This document shows positions 17,907-26,475 of a stretch of 64,000 bases of DNA, piece after piece; within the stretch, counting starts at the first letter, position 1, and the number at the start of each line of letters is the position of its first letter. Position numbers and translations under genes: made by a program. The notes below the pieces were generated by a model. The model ran no database searches and was not told the origin of the DNA. It saw only the letters and a program-made list of their open reading frames with translations. The stretch is from Variovorax boronicumulans (lineage in GTDB: Bacteria > Pseudomonadota > Gammaproteobacteria > Burkholderiales > Burkholderiaceae_C): positions 860,714 to 924,713 of the forward strand of contig NZ_JAAAFX010000004.1 in assembly GCF_019352895.1 (NCBI RefSeq), in the 5' to 3' direction.

Positions 17907-18233
17907 CTATTTGGCCGCGGGCGGCGGCGTATCGGGCACCAGGCAGGCCTCGGCGATCTGCAGGCCGTTGTCGCGGGCGAAGTTCATCACGAAGTCCCAG
18001 GCCATCACATCGTGGGCGCGCAGGTCGGCATGGACGATCACGCACTTGACGCCGCCGATCGAGGTCGGCACGCACCAGGGCGAATAGCTCAGGTGGCTGC
18101 CCGGGGTCGCGCCGCCCGGGCGGAAGGGGCTCATCACCCCGGCCAGGCGCTCGGCCCAGTCGCTGGGACGGAACGTACGGCCATCGGCCGTGATGCCCTG
18201 GATGAAAACTTCTTTGGCGTTGGGAGAAATCAT
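17907..18233 (-). CDS. DUF3579 family protein
   Basis: A 108-residue DUF3579 protein, a small family almost confined to Betaproteobacteria, function unknown. Conserved features: KEVFIQGITADGRTFRPSDWAERLAG, YSPWCVPTSIGGVKCVIV and MAWDFVMNFARDNGLQI. The ATG at 18233 (MISPNAKEVF) gives the standard family start. It is divergent from argD, the arrangement I would expect in Comamonadaceae. Confidence 0.88.
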   Translation of the reverse strand: MISPNAKEVFIQGITADGRTFRPSDWAERLAGVMSPFRPGGATPGSHLSYSPWCVPTSIGGVKCVIVHADLRAHDVMAWDFVMNFARDNGLQIAEACLVPDTPPPAAK

Positions 18234-18276
18234 CTTGGGAGGAAAGCGGCTGGCAATGGTGCTGCAGCGCACAACG

Positions 18277-18367
18277 ATTCTATCCGGCGGCCCGGCCCGA
18301 CGGATGCGGGACGACATTGCTGCGATGCGGAATCAGCAACAACCCCAGGGAGAGCGCGGCCTAGAAT
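18277..18367. promoter_or_regulatory. Divergent -10 boxes for DUF3579 gene and argD
   Basis: TAGAAT on the minus strand (18282-18277) lies 44 bases before the DUF3579 start, and TAGAAT on the plus strand (18362-18367) lies 26 bases before argD. No clear -35 is visible for either. No ArgR-box-like palindrome was seen between them. Confidence 0.4.
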
Positions 18368-18392
18368 CCCCTTCCCTTTCCCGGAGAACCGC

Positions 18393-19598
18393 ATGAGCGC
18401 CCTTGCCGAACCCACCTCGCCCCACGTCATGAACACCTACGGCCGCCTGCCGATCGCGTTGTCGCACGGCCAGGGCTGCCGAGTCTGGGACACGAACGGT
18501 CGCGTCTACCTCGACGGGCTGGGCGGCATCGCCGTGAACACGCTGGGTCACAACCACCCCGAACTGGTACCCGCGCTGCAGGACCAGATCGCCAAGCTGA
18601 TCCACAGCTCCAACTACTACCACGTGCCCGGCCAGGAGCAGCTCGCCGCCAAGCTGACCGAGCTGTCGGGCCTGACCAACGCCTTCTTCTGTTCCACCGG
18701 CCTGGAGGCCAACGAGGCGGCGCTCAAACTGGCGCGCAAGTTCGGCCACGACAAGGGCATCGAACGCCCCGAGATCGTGGTCTACGAAGCCGCCTTCCAT
18801 GGCCGCTCGATCGCCACGCTGTCGGCCACCGGCAACCCCAAGGTCCAGAAGGGCTTCGGCCCGCTGGTCGAGGGCTTCATCCGCGTGCCGCTCAATGACA
18901 TCGAGGCCATCAGGAAGGCCACCGAAGGCAACCCCAACGTGGTCGCCGTGTTCTTCGAGACCATCCAGGGCGAAGGCGGCATCCACCCGATGCGCATCGA
19001 GTACCTCAAGCAGGTGCGCGCGCTGTGCGACGAGCGCGACTGGCTGCTGATGATCGACGAGGTGCAGTGCGGCATGGGCCGCACCGGCAAGTGGTTCGCC
19101 CACCAGTGGGCCGGCATCAAGCCGGACGTCATGCCGCTGGCCAAGGGCCTGGGCTCGGGCGTGCCGATCGGCGCGGTCGTGGCCGGCCCCAAGGCCGCCA
19201 ACATCTTCGGCCCGGGCAACCACGGCACCACCTTCGGCGGCAACCCGCTGGCGATGCGCGCCGGTGTCGAAACCATCCGCATCATGGAAGAGCACAAGCT
19301 GCTCGAGAACGCGGCCAACGTCGGCGCCCACTTGAAGGCCGCGCTCGAGCGCGAGTTCGAGGGCCTGGCCGGCGTGAAGGAAGTGCGCGGTCAGGGCCTG
19401 ATGCTGGGCATCGAGCTCGACCGTCCATGCGGCGTGATCCTCAACCGCGCCTGCGAGGCCGGCCTGCTGCTCTCGGTCACGGCCGACAGCGTGATCCGCC
19501 TGGTGCCGCCGCTGATCCTCAGCGTGGCCGAGGCCGACGAGATCGTCGCCATCCTGGCGCCGCTGGTGAAGACCTTCCTCGCGGAGCCCAAGCCATGA
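18393..19598 (+). CDS. argD: Acetylornithine aminotransferase
   Basis: A class-III PLP aminotransferase converting N-acetylglutamate semialdehyde to N-acetylornithine in arginine synthesis. The product has 401 residues; the PLP-binding Lys251 sits in PLAKGLGSGVPIG. FCSTGLEANEAALKLAR, YEAAFHGRSIATLSATG, and LLMIDEVQCGMGRTGKW (Asp that contacts PLP) are intact. The ATG at 18393 (MSALAEPTSPHVMNTYGR) follows CCGGAGAA. Its stop overlaps the argF start by four bases (ATGA), so the two are coupled. A more general acylornithine/GABA specificity cannot be excluded, but the argF partner supports argD. Confidence 0.93.
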   Translation: MSALAEPTSPHVMNTYGRLPIALSHGQGCRVWDTNGRVYLDGLGGIAVNTLGHNHPELVPALQDQIAKLIHSSNYYHVPGQEQLAAKLTELSGLTNAFFCSTGLEANEAALKLARKFGHDKGIERPEIVVYEAAFHGRSIATLSATGNPKVQKGFGPLVEGFIRVPLNDIEAIRKATEGNPNVVAVFFETIQGEGGIHPMRIEYLKQVRALCDERDWLLMIDEVQCGMGRTGKWFAHQWAGIKPDVMPLAKGLGSGVPIGAVVAGPKAANIFGPGNHGTTFGGNPLAMRAGVETIRIMEEHKLLENAANVGAHLKAALEREFEGLAGVKEVRGQGLMLGIELDRPCGVILNRACEAGLLLSVTADSVIRLVPPLILSVAEADEIVAILAPLVKTFLAEPKP

Positions 19599-20539
19599 GC
19601 ACCTCGAGCCCCGCCGCCGCGCCGATCCGGCACTACCTGCAGTTCTCCGACCTCTCGGCCGAGGAGTACGGCTACCTGTTCGAGCGCGCCGCGCTGATCA
19701 AGAAGAAGTTCAAGGCCTACGAGCGCCACCAGCCGCTGGTCGACCGCACGCTGGCGATGATCTTCGAGAAGGCCTCGACGCGCACCCGCGTGAGCTTCGA
19801 GGCCGGCATGTACCAGCTGGGCGGCAGCGTGGTGAACCTCACCACCGGCGACAGCCAGCTGGGCCGCGCCGAACCGATCGAGGACAGCGCCAAGGTCATC
19901 AGCCGCATGGTCGACATCGTGATGATCCGCACCTTCGGCCAGGACAAGATCGACGCCTTCGCCGCCAACTCGCGCGTGCCGGTCATCAACGGCCTGACCA
20001 ACGAGTTCCATCCCTGCCAGATCCTGGCCGACATCTTCACCTTCATCGAGCACCGCGGCTCGATCAAGGGCAAGACGGTGGCCTGGGTGGGCGACGGCAA
20101 CAACATGGCCAACAGCTGGCTGCAGGCCAGCGAGATCCTGGGCTTCAAGGTGCACCTGAGCACGCCCAGCGGCTACGAGGTCGACCAGTCGATCGCGGGC
20201 ATCCGCTCGGCCGAAAGCTACAAGGTCTTCAAGGACCCGATGGAAGCCTGCCGCGGCGCCGACCTGGTCACCACCGACGTCTGGACCAGCATGGGCTACG
20301 AGGCCGAGAACGACGCGCGCCGCACCGCCTTCGCCGACTGGTGCGTCGACGCCGAGATGATGCGCGTGGCCCAGCCCGACGCGCTGTTCATGCACTGCCT
20401 GCCCGCGCACCGCGGGGAGGAAGTCGAGGCCGAGGTGATCGACGGGCCGCAGTCCGTGGTCTGGGACGAAGCCGAGAACCGGCTGCACATGCAGAAGGCG
20501 CTGATGGAGTTCCTGCTGCTGGGCCGACTCACCGCCTGA
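19595..20539 (+). CDS. argF: Ornithine carbamoyltransferase
   Basis: ArgF joins carbamoyl phosphate and ornithine to citrulline. The 314-residue product has the carbamoyl-phosphate-binding STRTR at residues 61-65, HPCQILADIFT, the ornithine-side VTTDVWTSMG and the catalytic FMHCLPAHRGEEV. All key residues are present. It overlaps argD by four bases. It is followed by a GC-rich hairpin and a convergent gene. Confidence 0.96.
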   Translation: MSTSSPAAAPIRHYLQFSDLSAEEYGYLFERAALIKKKFKAYERHQPLVDRTLAMIFEKASTRTRVSFEAGMYQLGGSVVNLTTGDSQLGRAEPIEDSAKVISRMVDIVMIRTFGQDKIDAFAANSRVPVINGLTNEFHPCQILADIFTFIEHRGSIKGKTVAWVGDGNNMANSWLQASEILGFKVHLSTPSGYEVDQSIAGIRSAESYKVFKDPMEACRGADLVTTDVWTSMGYEAENDARRTAFADWCVDAEMMRVAQPDALFMHCLPAHRGEEVEAEVIDGPQSVVWDEAENRLHMQKALMEFLLLGRLTA

Positions 20540-20546
20540 CGGCCTG

Positions 20547-20568
20547 ACGGGAGCGCCGCGGCGCCCGT
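20547..20568. terminator. GC-rich hairpin between convergent argF and racemase-like gene
   Basis: ACGGGAGCGCC-GC-GGCGCCCGT can form a stem of about ten pairs with one bulged A. There is no T-run on either strand, so it is only a possible terminator; it abuts the stop codon of the minus-strand gene. Confidence 0.35.
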
Positions 20569-21312
20569 TCAGCGGCGCTGCAGCAGACGCTCGATCGCCG
20601 GCGGCAGCCCGGCGTTGGGCTTGAGCGGCGGCGGCGCGAAGCTGCCCCGGGTCGCCTTGCCGGGCGCCAGGGCCACCAGCGACTCGGCATGCCGCACCGC
20701 GCTCGACACGCCATCCACCACCGGCACCGGCAGCTCGCCGCGCAGCGTGCGCGCCAGGCCCGCCAGCGGCGCGCCGGCCAGCACGACGACCTCGGCACCA
20801 TCCTCCTCCACCGCCCTCAAGCACAGCGCGCGCAGCGCCTGCGCATGGTCGGTCTGCACGCTGCCGATGCCGGGCAGCGGCTGGTCGAGCGCACGGATGC
20901 TCGCCAGCCGGCCGACCAGGCCGTTGGCCTCGACCACCTCGCGGTACCAGGCGCTGATGCGCTGCGAGATCGCGACGATCGAGAAGCGGTGGCCCAGCAG
21001 GCAGGCGCTGGCCAGCGCAGACTCGGTGAGTCCAAGCACCGGCATCGGCAGCACCTCGCGCAGGCCGCCCAGGCCCGGGTCGCCGAAGGCCGCCACGATC
21101 ACCGCGTCGTGGCCCTCGGCATGTTCGGCCGCCACCTGCGCCACCGCGTAGGCGCCGATCAGCGCCTCGAAGCGGGTCTCGATGTAGGCCACGCCGAAGG
21201 GCGCGGTCTTCATCGTGAGCTGCGTGCCGCTCGCCATGCTGCGGCGCGCCTCGGCCTCGATCAGCGCGGTGACGCTCTCGGAGATGTTGGGGTTGATGAC
21301 GAGCAGGCGCAT
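20569..21312 (-). CDS. Hydantoin-racemase-like protein lacking both family cysteines
   Basis: A 247-residue Asp/Glu/hydantoin racemase superfamily protein (MRLLVINPNISESVT start; AAFGDPGLGGLRE; LARTLRGELPVPVVDGVSSAV). In hydantoin racemases the two catalytic cysteines lie in ACFGDPG and LGCAGMA. Here those places read AAFGDPG (Ala75) and LAGAPLAG (Gly180), confirmed in the DNA, so neither acid/base cysteine exists. It follows the dihydropyrimidinase gene 14 bases downstream, the usual hyuE/hyuA context. A two-cysteine racemisation mechanism is therefore unlikely; it may be a lyase, a binding protein or inactive. The fold assignment is firm, the function open. Confidence 0.8.
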   Translation of the reverse strand: MRLLVINPNISESVTALIEAEARRSMASGTQLTMKTAPFGVAYIETRFEALIGAYAVAQVAAEHAEGHDAVIVAAFGDPGLGGLREVLPMPVLGLTESALASACLLGHRFSIVAISQRISAWYREVVEANGLVGRLASIRALDQPLPGIGSVQTDHAQALRALCLRAVEEDGAEVVVLAGAPLAGLARTLRGELPVPVVDGVSSAVRHAESLVALAPGKATRGSFAPPPLKPNAGLPPAIERLLQRR

Positions 21313-21326
21313 CGCGTTCGCCCCGC

Positions 21327-22748
21327 TCAAGCCGCGCGCCGCGCCGGCAGCAGCGAGGGCCTGCCGCAGGCCAGCAGCTCGCCGCGCCCGCGCCGCGGAT
21401 GGAAGTCCTGCCCGTCCCACACCACCTCGCCGCGGCTGATCGTGAGCCCCGGCCAGGCCTTGAGGCGCATGCCCTCGTAGGGCGTGTAGTCGACCTCGTG
21501 GTGCAGCTTGGCGTTCTCGATCACCACCTCGCGCTCGTCCCAGACCACCAAATCGGCATCGGCGCCGATCGCGATCGTGCCCTTGCGCGGGTGCAGGCCG
21601 TAGGCCTTGGCCGGCCCGGTGGCGGTGAGGTCGACGAAGCGGTTGGCCGTCATGCGGCCGGCCAGCACGCCCTCGGACCACAGCAGCGCCATGCGCGTCT
21701 CCAGGCCCGGGATGCCGTTGGGGATGTGGCGGAAGGCCACCTCCTCGCCGTCGGGCTTCTTGCCCTCGGGCGCGTCGTACTTGAAGGGCGCGTGGTCGGA
21801 CGAGAAGACGGTGAACAGCCCGTCGTTGAGCCCGTCCCAGATCACCTGCTGGTTGGCCTTGTCGCGCGGCGGCGGGCTGCAGACGCACTTCGCGCCCTTG
21901 TAGCTGTCGTCGATGCCCAGGTCTTCGGCCGTGAGGAACAGGTACTGCGGGCAGGTCTCGGCGAACACGTTGAGGCCATGCGCGCGGGCCCAGCGGATCT
22001 GCTCGACCGCCTCGCGGCCCGACACGTGCACGATCAGGATCGGCACGTCGACCAGCTCGGCCAGCGCGATCGCGCGGTGCGTGGCCTCGCGCTCGACCAG
22101 CATCGGCCGCGCATGCGCATGGAAGCGCGGCGCGGTGCGGCCCGCGGCCTCGAGCCGGCGCGTGAGCCACTCGATGCAGTCGGAGTTCTCGGCATGCAGC
22201 ATCGCCATCGCGCCTTCCTGGCGCGCGACGTCGAGCACGTCGAGGATCTGGCCGTCGTCGAGCTTCATGTCGTCGTAGGTCATGTAGATCTTGAAGGAGG
22301 TGAAGCCCTCGCGGATCAGCGCCGGCAGCTCCACCTTCAGCACCTCGGGCGTGGGGTCGCTCACGATCAGGTGGAAGGCGTAGTCCACATGCGCCTTGCC
22401 CTCGGCGCGCGCGCGGTAGTCCTCGACCGCGGCGCGCAGCGACTGCCCCTTGTGCTGCGCCGCGAAGGGGATCACGGTGGTGGTGCCGCCGCAGGCCGCC
22501 GAGCGCGTGCCGCTGTCGAAGTCGTCGGCCATGCGCTGGGGCGGCGGCATCGGCTGGTCGAGGTGGCAGTGCGCATCGACGCCGCCGGGCGTCACGGTGC
22601 GGCCGGCCGCATCGATCTCGCGCGCGCCCGGCCCGAGGCCCGCGCCCAATTGCACGATGCGGCCGGCGCGGATGCCGATGTCGCAGTCGAAGGTGTCGGA
22701 AGCGGTCACGGCGCGCGCGTTGCGGATGACGAGGTCGAAGTCGGACAT
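21327..22748 (-). CDS. hydA: Dihydropyrimidinase / D-hydantoinase
   Basis: A 473-residue cyclic amidohydrolase that opens dihydrouracil/dihydrothymine or 5-substituted hydantoins. The binuclear metal site is complete: His60/His62 in DAHCHLD, the carboxylatable Lys153 in SFKIYMTYDD, His in MLHAEN and IVHVSGREA, and Asp in SSDHAPF. TCPQYLFL and the C-terminal KGTIAIGADADLVVWD are typical. It lies between an SDR gene and the racemase-like gene, at the downstream end of a minus-strand catabolic series. The companion carbamoylase (hyuC/pydC) is not in the window, so a different second step may be used. Confidence 0.92.
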   Translation of the reverse strand: MSDFDLVIRNARAVTASDTFDCDIGIRAGRIVQLGAGLGPGAREIDAAGRTVTPGGVDAHCHLDQPMPPPQRMADDFDSGTRSAACGGTTTVIPFAAQHKGQSLRAAVEDYRARAEGKAHVDYAFHLIVSDPTPEVLKVELPALIREGFTSFKIYMTYDDMKLDDGQILDVLDVARQEGAMAMLHAENSDCIEWLTRRLEAAGRTAPRFHAHARPMLVEREATHRAIALAELVDVPILIVHVSGREAVEQIRWARAHGLNVFAETCPQYLFLTAEDLGIDDSYKGAKCVCSPPPRDKANQQVIWDGLNDGLFTVFSSDHAPFKYDAPEGKKPDGEEVAFRHIPNGIPGLETRMALLWSEGVLAGRMTANRFVDLTATGPAKAYGLHPRKGTIAIGADADLVVWDEREVVIENAKLHHEVDYTPYEGMRLKAWPGLTISRGEVVWDGQDFHPRRGRGELLACGRPSLLPARRAA

Positions 22749-22806
22749 GGGAGGTGTGCGGGGTGAAGAAATCAAGAAGGGGCGCCCGACGGCGTCGGAC
22801 GGTGGG

Positions 22807-23590
<784 letters not shown>

Positions 23591-23598
<8 letters not shown>

Positions 23599-24607
23599 GG
23601 GCAGGATGCGACAGGCGCCGCGTGCGAGGTGAAAGGCCCTGGCCGTCACGCCAGCCGAGAAAGTCCTTGGCCGCGGCCGCGAGGTCGAAGCGCGGCGCGA
23701 AGCCGGTGTCGGCGCGCAGGTGGTCGATGGCCATGGGCGCACGGTCGTAGGGCGCGTAGTAGTCGATGTTGGCCGGCTCGCCCTCGCGCGCCAGCCGCCA
23801 GTCGAAGCCCGGATGGCGCGCGGCCACCGCGGCGCACCACTCGGTCATCGCGCCGCTGAAGCCCGCGGCGACGTTGTAGACGGCGCGGGGCAGGTGCGGA
23901 CGATCGAGCAGCGCGCTGATCGCGGCCGCCACGTCGCGCACATAGAGCCAGTCGCGCCGGCCCGCGCGCGGCAGCCGCACCGGCTCGCGGCGCTCGGCCA
24001 GGCGCAGGATCTGCAGCGGTGCGCTGAGCGTGTCGCGCACGCCGGTGTCGGCCTCCCAGGGGCCGAAGCAGGTGCCGAGCCGGCCCACCACCAGGTCGAG
24101 GCCGTGCAGCGCCGCGAGCCGCAGTGCCGCACCCTCGGCCGCCTGCTTGGAGATGCCGTAGAGCCCTTCGGGCCGCAGCGGTGTCGTGTCTTCGCACAGC
24201 GCCTCGGCGCCCGCGCCGCTCGCGCCATAGACCGAGCCCGAGCTCGCATGCAGCACCCGCGTCACGCCGCAGGCCGCGGCGGCCGTGAGCGCCGCGATCA
24301 CGCCGCCCACGTTGACGTCGAAGATCGCGCCCGGCGTGGCGCGCTCGCGCTGCGCATCGGCGGTGATCGCGGCCAGCGTCACCAGCCGCTGCGGCCGGTG
24401 CGCGGCCATGGCCTGCTGCAGCGCATCGGCGTCGCGCACGTCGCCCTGCGCCATCTCGAAGCGCCCCGGCAGGCCCTCGAAGGCCCGCAGCGCGGCGGGC
24501 GGCGGCGCGGCGCGGTCGAAGCCGACCACGTCCTCGCCGCGCCACAGCAGGTGCTCGGTCAGCGCCAGGCCGACGAAGCCGCAGGCACCGGTGACGAAGG
24601 TCGACAC
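23591..24607 (-). CDS. NAD-dependent epimerase/dehydratase family protein
   Basis: A 338-residue extended SDR. FVTGACGFVGLALTEHLL is the N-terminal nucleotide motif, SSGSVYG and LYGISKQAAEG supply Ser and the Tyr-x-x-x-Lys pair. It resembles UDP-sugar epimerases and the D-erythronate-dehydrogenase group. The start is a GTG at 24607, one base before the ATPase stop on the upstream side. Its position directly behind an ABC ATPase gene and overlapping an SDR suggests a catabolic, not cell-wall, role. The substrate is unknown. Confidence 0.84.
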
Positions 24608-24608
24608 C

Positions 24609-25379
24609 TCAGGCCTCCGTGGCCACGGGCTCGGGGCGCAGCAGCGACAGGATGTGGCGCTTGGCGTCGTTGAACTCGGGGCTGGTCGGGTCGCGCGGGC
24701 GCGGCAGGTCGACCGTGATCATCTCGCGGATGCGGCCCGGCCGCGCCGACATCACGGCCACGTGCGTGCCCAGCGCCAGCGATTCGTCGATGCCGTGCGT
24801 CACGAAGACGATGGTGCTCTGGCTGTCGCGCCAGATGCGCACCAGCTCGGCATGCATCTCCATCTTGGTCTGCTCGTCGAGCGCGCCGAAGGGCTCGTCC
24901 ATCAGGATCACCTCGGGGTTCATGAGCAACGCGCGCGCGATGCCCACGCGCTGGTTCATGCCGCCCGAGAGCTCGCTCGGGAAGTGGTTCTCGAAGCCCT
25001 TGAGGTTGACCATCTCGATGAAGTGCTGCGCCTTCTTGCGCCGCAGCTCCTTGCCCACGCCCTGCATCGTGAGGTGGAAGGCCACGTTCTCCCAGACGCT
25101 GAGCCAGGGCATCAGCGTGGGCTGCTGGAACACCACGCCGCGGTCGGCGCCGGGCGCGCTCACGATCTGGCCGCCCACGCGCACCGTGCCCGAACTGGGC
25201 TTGTCGAAGCCCGCGATCAGGTTGAGCAGCGTCGACTTGCCGCAGCCGCTCGGGCCCAGCAGGCACAGGAACTCGTTGCGCGCCACGTGCAGGCTCACGT
25301 TGTCGAGCGCCTTGACCGAGCCCTTGCGCTTGGGGTCGTCGAACAGCCGCGTGGCGTTGTTGATTTCGATCAGGCTCAT
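24609..25379 (-). CDS. ABC transporter ATPase, nitrate/sulfonate/taurine class
   Basis: A 256-residue ATPase of the SsuB/TauB/NrtD class. Walker A is GPSGCGKST, the Q-loop lies in VVFQQPTLMPWLSV, the signature is ELSGGMNQRVGIARAL, Walker B is VILMDEPFGALD and the H-loop is FVTHGIDESL. The signature has MNQR where QQQR or MRQR is more usual. It pairs with the permease that ends one base upstream and with the binding protein at 26473. It energises import at the inner membrane. Confidence 0.93.
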   Translation of the reverse strand: MSLIEINNATRLFDDPKRKGSVKALDNVSLHVARNEFLCLLGPSGCGKSTLLNLIAGFDKPSSGTVRVGGQIVSAPGADRGVVFQQPTLMPWLSVWENVAFHLTMQGVGKELRRKKAQHFIEMVNLKGFENHFPSELSGGMNQRVGIARALLMNPEVILMDEPFGALDEQTKMEMHAELVRIWRDSQSTIVFVTHGIDESLALGTHVAVMSARPGRIREMITVDLPRPRDPTSPEFNDAKRHILSLLRPEPVATEA

Positions 25380-25380
25380 C

Positions 25381-26238
25381 TCAGGCCTCCTTGGTGGTGC
25401 CGCGCTGCCAACGCAGCACGCGGGCGGCGATCAGCTTGATCGCCAGGTCGCTCAAGAAGCCGAGCAGGCCGATGCTGACCATCGCAGCGATCACGATGTC
25501 GTAGCGCAGGAAGTAGTACGAATCCCAGAGCACGTAGCCCACGCCGCTCTTCACCGCCACCATCTCGGCCGTGACGGTCAGCATCCAGGCCGAGCCGATC
25601 GCGATGCGCAGGCCCGAAAAGATGCTCGGCAGCGCCGCCGGGAACACGATGTAGCGCAGCAGCTTGCCCGGCGTGCCGCCGGTCATGGCGCCGGCCCGCA
25701 GCAGGTTGCGGTCGCAGCTCTTCACGCCGTGGATGGTGCTCAGCAACACCGGGAAGAAGGAGCCCAGGAAGACCAGGAAGATGGCGGGCTTGTCGGCGAT
25801 GCCGAACCAGATGATGGCCAGCGGAATCCACGACACCGGCGGCACCGGCCGCAGGATCTGCAGCACCGGCTCGATCAGCCGCTCCACCGTGCGCGACCAG
25901 CCGATCGCCATGCCGATGCCCACGCCCAGCACGGTCGAGATCGCGAAGCCCGCGAACACCCGCAGCGCACTCGACGCCACGTCGTGGATCCAGTGCCCGC
26001 TGTAGGTCTGCGTGTTGCCGTCGGTCGCGAACACCCAGTCGGCCCAGGCCACCAGCACCTGCGACGGCGCCGGCAGCAGCGCGGGCGGCAGCACCCCCGA
26101 GCGCGAAAAGATCTCCCAGCCCGCCAGTAGCAGGACCGGCACGATCGCACGCTCGATGCGGCTGTAGAACCGCTTCCAGAGCGGAACGGAAACCACCGCC
26201 GCTTGCGCCGCCGGCAGTGAAGTGGATAGCTGTGTCAT
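25381..26238 (-). CDS. ABC transporter permease, SsuC/TauC class
   Basis: A 285-residue inner-membrane permease with six predicted membrane segments. The EAA-type loop reads DRNLLRAGAMTGGTPGKLLRYIVFPAALPSIFSGLRIA, contacting the ATPase. The start is the ATG at 26238; an in-frame TTG two codons earlier is less likely. Stop is one base from the ATPase start. The gap to its binding-protein gene is filled by a tandem repeat pair. Confidence 0.92.
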   Translation of the reverse strand: MTQLSTSLPAAQAAVVSVPLWKRFYSRIERAIVPVLLLAGWEIFSRSGVLPPALLPAPSQVLVAWADWVFATDGNTQTYSGHWIHDVASSALRVFAGFAISTVLGVGIGMAIGWSRTVERLIEPVLQILRPVPPVSWIPLAIIWFGIADKPAIFLVFLGSFFPVLLSTIHGVKSCDRNLLRAGAMTGGTPGKLLRYIVFPAALPSIFSGLRIAIGSAWMLTVTAEMVAVKSGVGYVLWDSYYFLRYDIVIAAMVSIGLLGFLSDLAIKLIAARVLRWQRGTTKEA

Positions 26239-26307
26239 CTGCAAAACCTTTACTCTTTCAATGCGCAGTGCGCCCTTCCCTTTCCTCGGACCCCTTCGCG
26301 GGCACCC

Positions 26308-26391
26308 GCGGAACCGGCTTAGCCGGGCCGCCGGGTGCGCCCCCTTGAGGGGGGACCGGCTACACGCAGTGAGCCGATCGGGGGTGGGTCA
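26308..26391. repeat. 84-bp GC-rich interspersed repeat, unit A
   Basis: It begins GCGGAACCGGCTTAGCCGGG and ends GATCGGGGGTGGGTCA. It contains the perfect hairpin CCCCCTTGAGGGGG. Direct tandem neighbour of unit B. Same family as the copies at 10891 and 10991 in its first 20 bases, but with a different core and tail. Confidence 0.85.
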
Positions 26392-26475
26392 TGCCTTCGG
26401 CTTTGCCGGGCCATCGGGTGCGCCCCCTTGAGGGGGGACCGGCGACACGAAGTGCGCCGGATCGGGGGTGGGTCA
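26392..26475. repeat. 84-bp GC-rich interspersed repeat, unit B, supplies a stop codon
   Basis: Same length as unit A and nearly identical from CGGGTGCGCCCCCTTGAG onward, ending GATCGGGGGTGGGTCA. The final TCA, read on the minus strand, is the TGA stop codon of the binding-protein gene at 26473. The repeat therefore begins exactly at the gene's end. Confidence 0.85.

Noticed and set aside
26308..26475. Possible insertion sequence or CRISPR-like array
   Set aside because: Only two units directly joined without spacers and no transposase; it belongs to an interspersed repeat family also found near rpsT.
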